A stretch of DNA of 35,267 nt, taken from assembly GCA_902803315.1 (NCBI GenBank), contig CADCPM010000045.1:1-35267 (forward strand). Direction: 5' to 3'. Shown one piece after another: positions 33,687 through 35,267 of the stretch; the stretch's first letter is position 1; every line of letters starts with the position of its first letter. This stretch comes from an uncultured Coriobacteriaceae bacterium (GTDB taxonomy: Bacteria; Actinomycetota; Coriobacteriia; Coriobacteriales; Atopobiaceae). A program made the position numbers and the translations under genes. The notes beneath the pieces are model-generated. The model was not told where the DNA came from, made no database searches, and saw only the letters and a list, made by a program, of their open reading frames with translations.

Positions 33687-35144
33687 ATGACAAAAATTTT
33701 TGACGTATCTAACAAGCGCACAAAGATCGTGTGCACCATGGGTCCCGCCACCGAGGACGACGAGGTGCTGCGCAACCTCATCCTCAACGGAATGAACGTG
33801 GCCAGGTTCAACTTCAGCCATGGAACCCATGACTACCATCGCAAGAACATCGAGCGCGTCCGTGCCATAGCCAGCGAGCTCAACACTGCCGTGGCCATTC
33901 TACTCGACACCAAGGGACCCGAGATCCGAACCGGCGAGCTTGTTGACCACAAGAAGGTCACGCTTGAGACCGGAAAGCAAATCATTCTTACCACCAACGA
34001 AATCCTTGGATCGTCGGAATGCGTGAGCGTCAACTACGCAAAGATGAACGAGGACGTCGTGCCGGGATCTACCATCCTCGTTGACGACGGTCTTATCGAG
34101 CTCTTGGTGGAGTCGGTGAAGGGGACCGACATGCTCTGTCGCATTATCAACGGCGGCGAGCTCGGTGAGCGCAAGGGCATAAACATCCCCGGCGTGAACG
34201 TTGGGCTTCCTTCCGTAACCGATCAGGACGAGGCCGACATTCGCTTTGGCTGCGAGCTTGGAATCGACGCCATTGCGGCATCCTTTATCCGCGACGCGGC
34301 AGGTGTCAATGAGATCCGCGAGATCTGCTACGACATGAACGCTCCCGACGTGCTTATCTTCTCGAAGATTGAGTGCTCGCTTGCCGTGGATAACGTCGAG
34401 GAGATAATCGATGCCTCAGACGGCATCATGGTCGCCCGCGGCGACTTGGGCGTGGAGATTCCCGAGGAGCGGGTCCCCTACGTGCAAAAGACCATTATCG
34501 ACCGCTGCAACCGCACGTACAAGGCAGTTATAACCGCCACCCAGATGCTCGATTCCATGATTCGCAATCCCCGACCCACGCGTGCAGAGGTGGCGGACGT
34601 GGCCAACGCAGTGTACGACGGAACCGACTGCGTCATGCTCTCTGGCGAGACGGCGGCGGGACTCTACCCCGTCCAGGCGGTACGTACCATGGCCTCCATC
34701 TGCGTCGAGTCCGAGAAGCACCGCGCCGAGAATCGCATCCTGCCCGAGCGCGACGGTATTCGCAACGTGAACACCACCATCGGCAGCGCCAGCGTGCTGA
34801 TTGCCGACAACATCGACGCCAAGGCGATTCTGTGTCCCACCCACACCGGCCGCACCGCACAGCTGATTGCGGCATCACGGCCACGGCATCCGATTTACGC
34901 CTTCTCGTCCATGGAGCCGGCCATTCGCCGCACCTGCTTCTATTGGGGCGTCAATGGCGTTCTTACCGAAGAGCAGGACACTCACGTCGATGCCTACTAC
35001 AACGCATTGGATATCGCAAAGGAGCGCCAATACGTACAGCCAGGTGACCTCGTAATAGTGACGGCAGGCAATCCGAACACCACGCCTTCCGACGAGACGT
35101 ACGTCTGCTCGACGAACATGATCGAGGTCGCGCAGATCAAGTAA
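33687..35144 (+). CDS. pyk: Pyruvate kinase
   Basis: A 485-residue pyruvate kinase, which converts phosphoenolpyruvate and ADP to pyruvate and ATP at the end of glycolysis. Visible segments are KIVCTMGPAT (~11-20), NVARFNFSHGTHDYH (~37-51), LLDTKGPEIRTGEL (~72-85), the catalytic Lys region IFSKIECSLAVDNVEEII (~220-237), MVARGDLGVEIPEE (~245-258) and the effector/catalytic helix TATQMLDSMIRNPRPTRAE (~280-298), then MLSGETAAGLYPVQAV. The C-terminal domain is complete and there is no extra PEP-utiliser domain. The ATG at 33687 has AAGGGGG upstream; 70 in-frame codons before it belong to the repeat array and have no ribosome site. Confidence 0.97.
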   Translation: MTKIFDVSNKRTKIVCTMGPATEDDEVLRNLILNGMNVARFNFSHGTHDYHRKNIERVRAIASELNTAVAILLDTKGPEIRTGELVDHKKVTLETGKQIILTTNEILGSSECVSVNYAKMNEDVVPGSTILVDDGLIELLVESVKGTDMLCRIINGGELGERKGINIPGVNVGLPSVTDQDEADIRFGCELGIDAIAASFIRDAAGVNEIREICYDMNAPDVLIFSKIECSLAVDNVEEIIDASDGIMVARGDLGVEIPEERVPYVQKTIIDRCNRTYKAVITATQMLDSMIRNPRPTRAEVADVANAVYDGTDCVMLSGETAAGLYPVQAVRTMASICVESEKHRAENRILPERDGIRNVNTTIGSASVLIADNIDAKAILCPTHTGRTAQLIAASRPRHPIYAFSSMEPAIRRTCFYWGVNGVLTEEQDTHVDAYYNALDIAKERQYVQPGDLVIVTAGNPNTTPSDETYVCSTNMIEVAQIK

Positions 35145-35173
35145 CCTTGCTACGGCAGACAGGCCTAGGATCC

Positions 35174-35206
35174 TAACTTAGGGACAGGCCCACCGCCATT
35201 AAGTTA
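35174..35206. repeat. Small inverted repeat downstream of pyk
   Basis: TAACTTA (35174-35180) and TAAGTTA (35200-35206) flank GGGACAGGCCCACCGCCAT. The pattern GGGACAG...CCATTAAGTTA looks like a REP-type element, an impression from memory. It could also be part of the pyk 3' region. Confidence 0.4.
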
Positions 35207-35217
35207 AGATTGAGTGC

Positions 35218-35267
35218 ATGACGACGCGTCGGCGGCGCGGGGAGCGCCGTCGCCGAGAGCTTTCCCA
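35218..35267 (+). CDS. Possible start of a coding region cut by the window end
   Basis: An ATG at 35218 opens a frame to the window edge with a very Arg-rich beginning (MTTRRRRGERRRREL). There is no clear ribosome site, and the same stretch contains a GC-rich inverted repeat that could be a terminator for pyk. An Arg-rich start with ..RRELS after a REP-like repeat recalls REP-associated transposases, but 16 residues are too few to assign anything. Confidence 0.25.
   Translation, partial: MTTRRRRGERRRRELS

Overview
This is a chromosomal window of moderately high GC from a bacterium. The gene content fits a saccharolytic anaerobe or facultative anaerobe of the Coriobacteriia (Actinomycetota; Olsenella, Atopobium or Collinsella-like). 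That assignment is an inference from the gene mix: ChW-repeat surface protein, giant coiled-coil FtsX permeases, Y-family polymerase with a YolD-like partner, class II fumarase, malic enzyme, lactate permease, D-lactate dehydrogenase, larBC, cytoplasmic alpha-amylase and PilMNO. No rRNA, tRNA, CRISPR array, phage or complete insertion sequence was seen.

Layout. 1-535 (-) is the start of a secreted ChW-type protein cut by the window edge. 610-4856 (-) is a two-gene ABC exporter (ATPase plus giant FtsX permease). 5142-6065 (-) is an FHA-domain protein. 6469-9083 (+) is fumC followed by a malic enzyme, a route from fumarate via malate to pyruvate. 9139-10651 (-) is a YolD-like small protein and a Y-family polymerase, divergent from a membrane diguanylate cyclase (10709-12124, +). 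12425-15901 (-) is a fused ABC ATPase/FtsX protein. 16186-18153 (+) is an acyltransferase with an SGNH-like tail, then lctP (18260-19807, +). 20058-21086 (-) is DAHP synthase, divergent from a C69 dipeptidase (21306-22826, +). 22863-23144 (-) is acylphosphatase and 23240-23437 (+) a zinc-ribbon membrane microprotein. 30274 down to 23489 (-) is a tightly packed train: pilD, pilM, pilN, pilO, alpha-amylase, larB, larC. 30369-31529 (-) is a membrane-anchored Gly/Ser/Thr/Asp repeat protein. 31893-32981 (-) is D-lactate dehydrogenase, divergent from pyruvate kinase (33687-35144, +).

Metabolic theme. Pyruvate kinase, malic enzyme and D-lactate dehydrogenase meet at pyruvate and lactate; LctP moves lactate; LarB and LarC build the nickel-pincer cofactor of lactate racemase. 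larA and larE are not in the window.

The most unusual content is in the intergenic spaces, which hold several families of long, nearly perfect hairpins. In one family the 72-nt loop is almost invariant between two copies (71 of 72) while the arms differ at 9 of 27 positions, 8 of them with matching changes on the opposite arm. A second family has a conserved ~32-nt core between long arms and includes an apparent nested copy. A third is an array of 64-bp units rich in GTGCGCAC, folded around a 45-bp perfect inverted repeat between ldhA and pyk. A fourth is four alternating copies of a ~22-bp motif downstream of lctP. These are candidates for undescribed structured or mobile elements.
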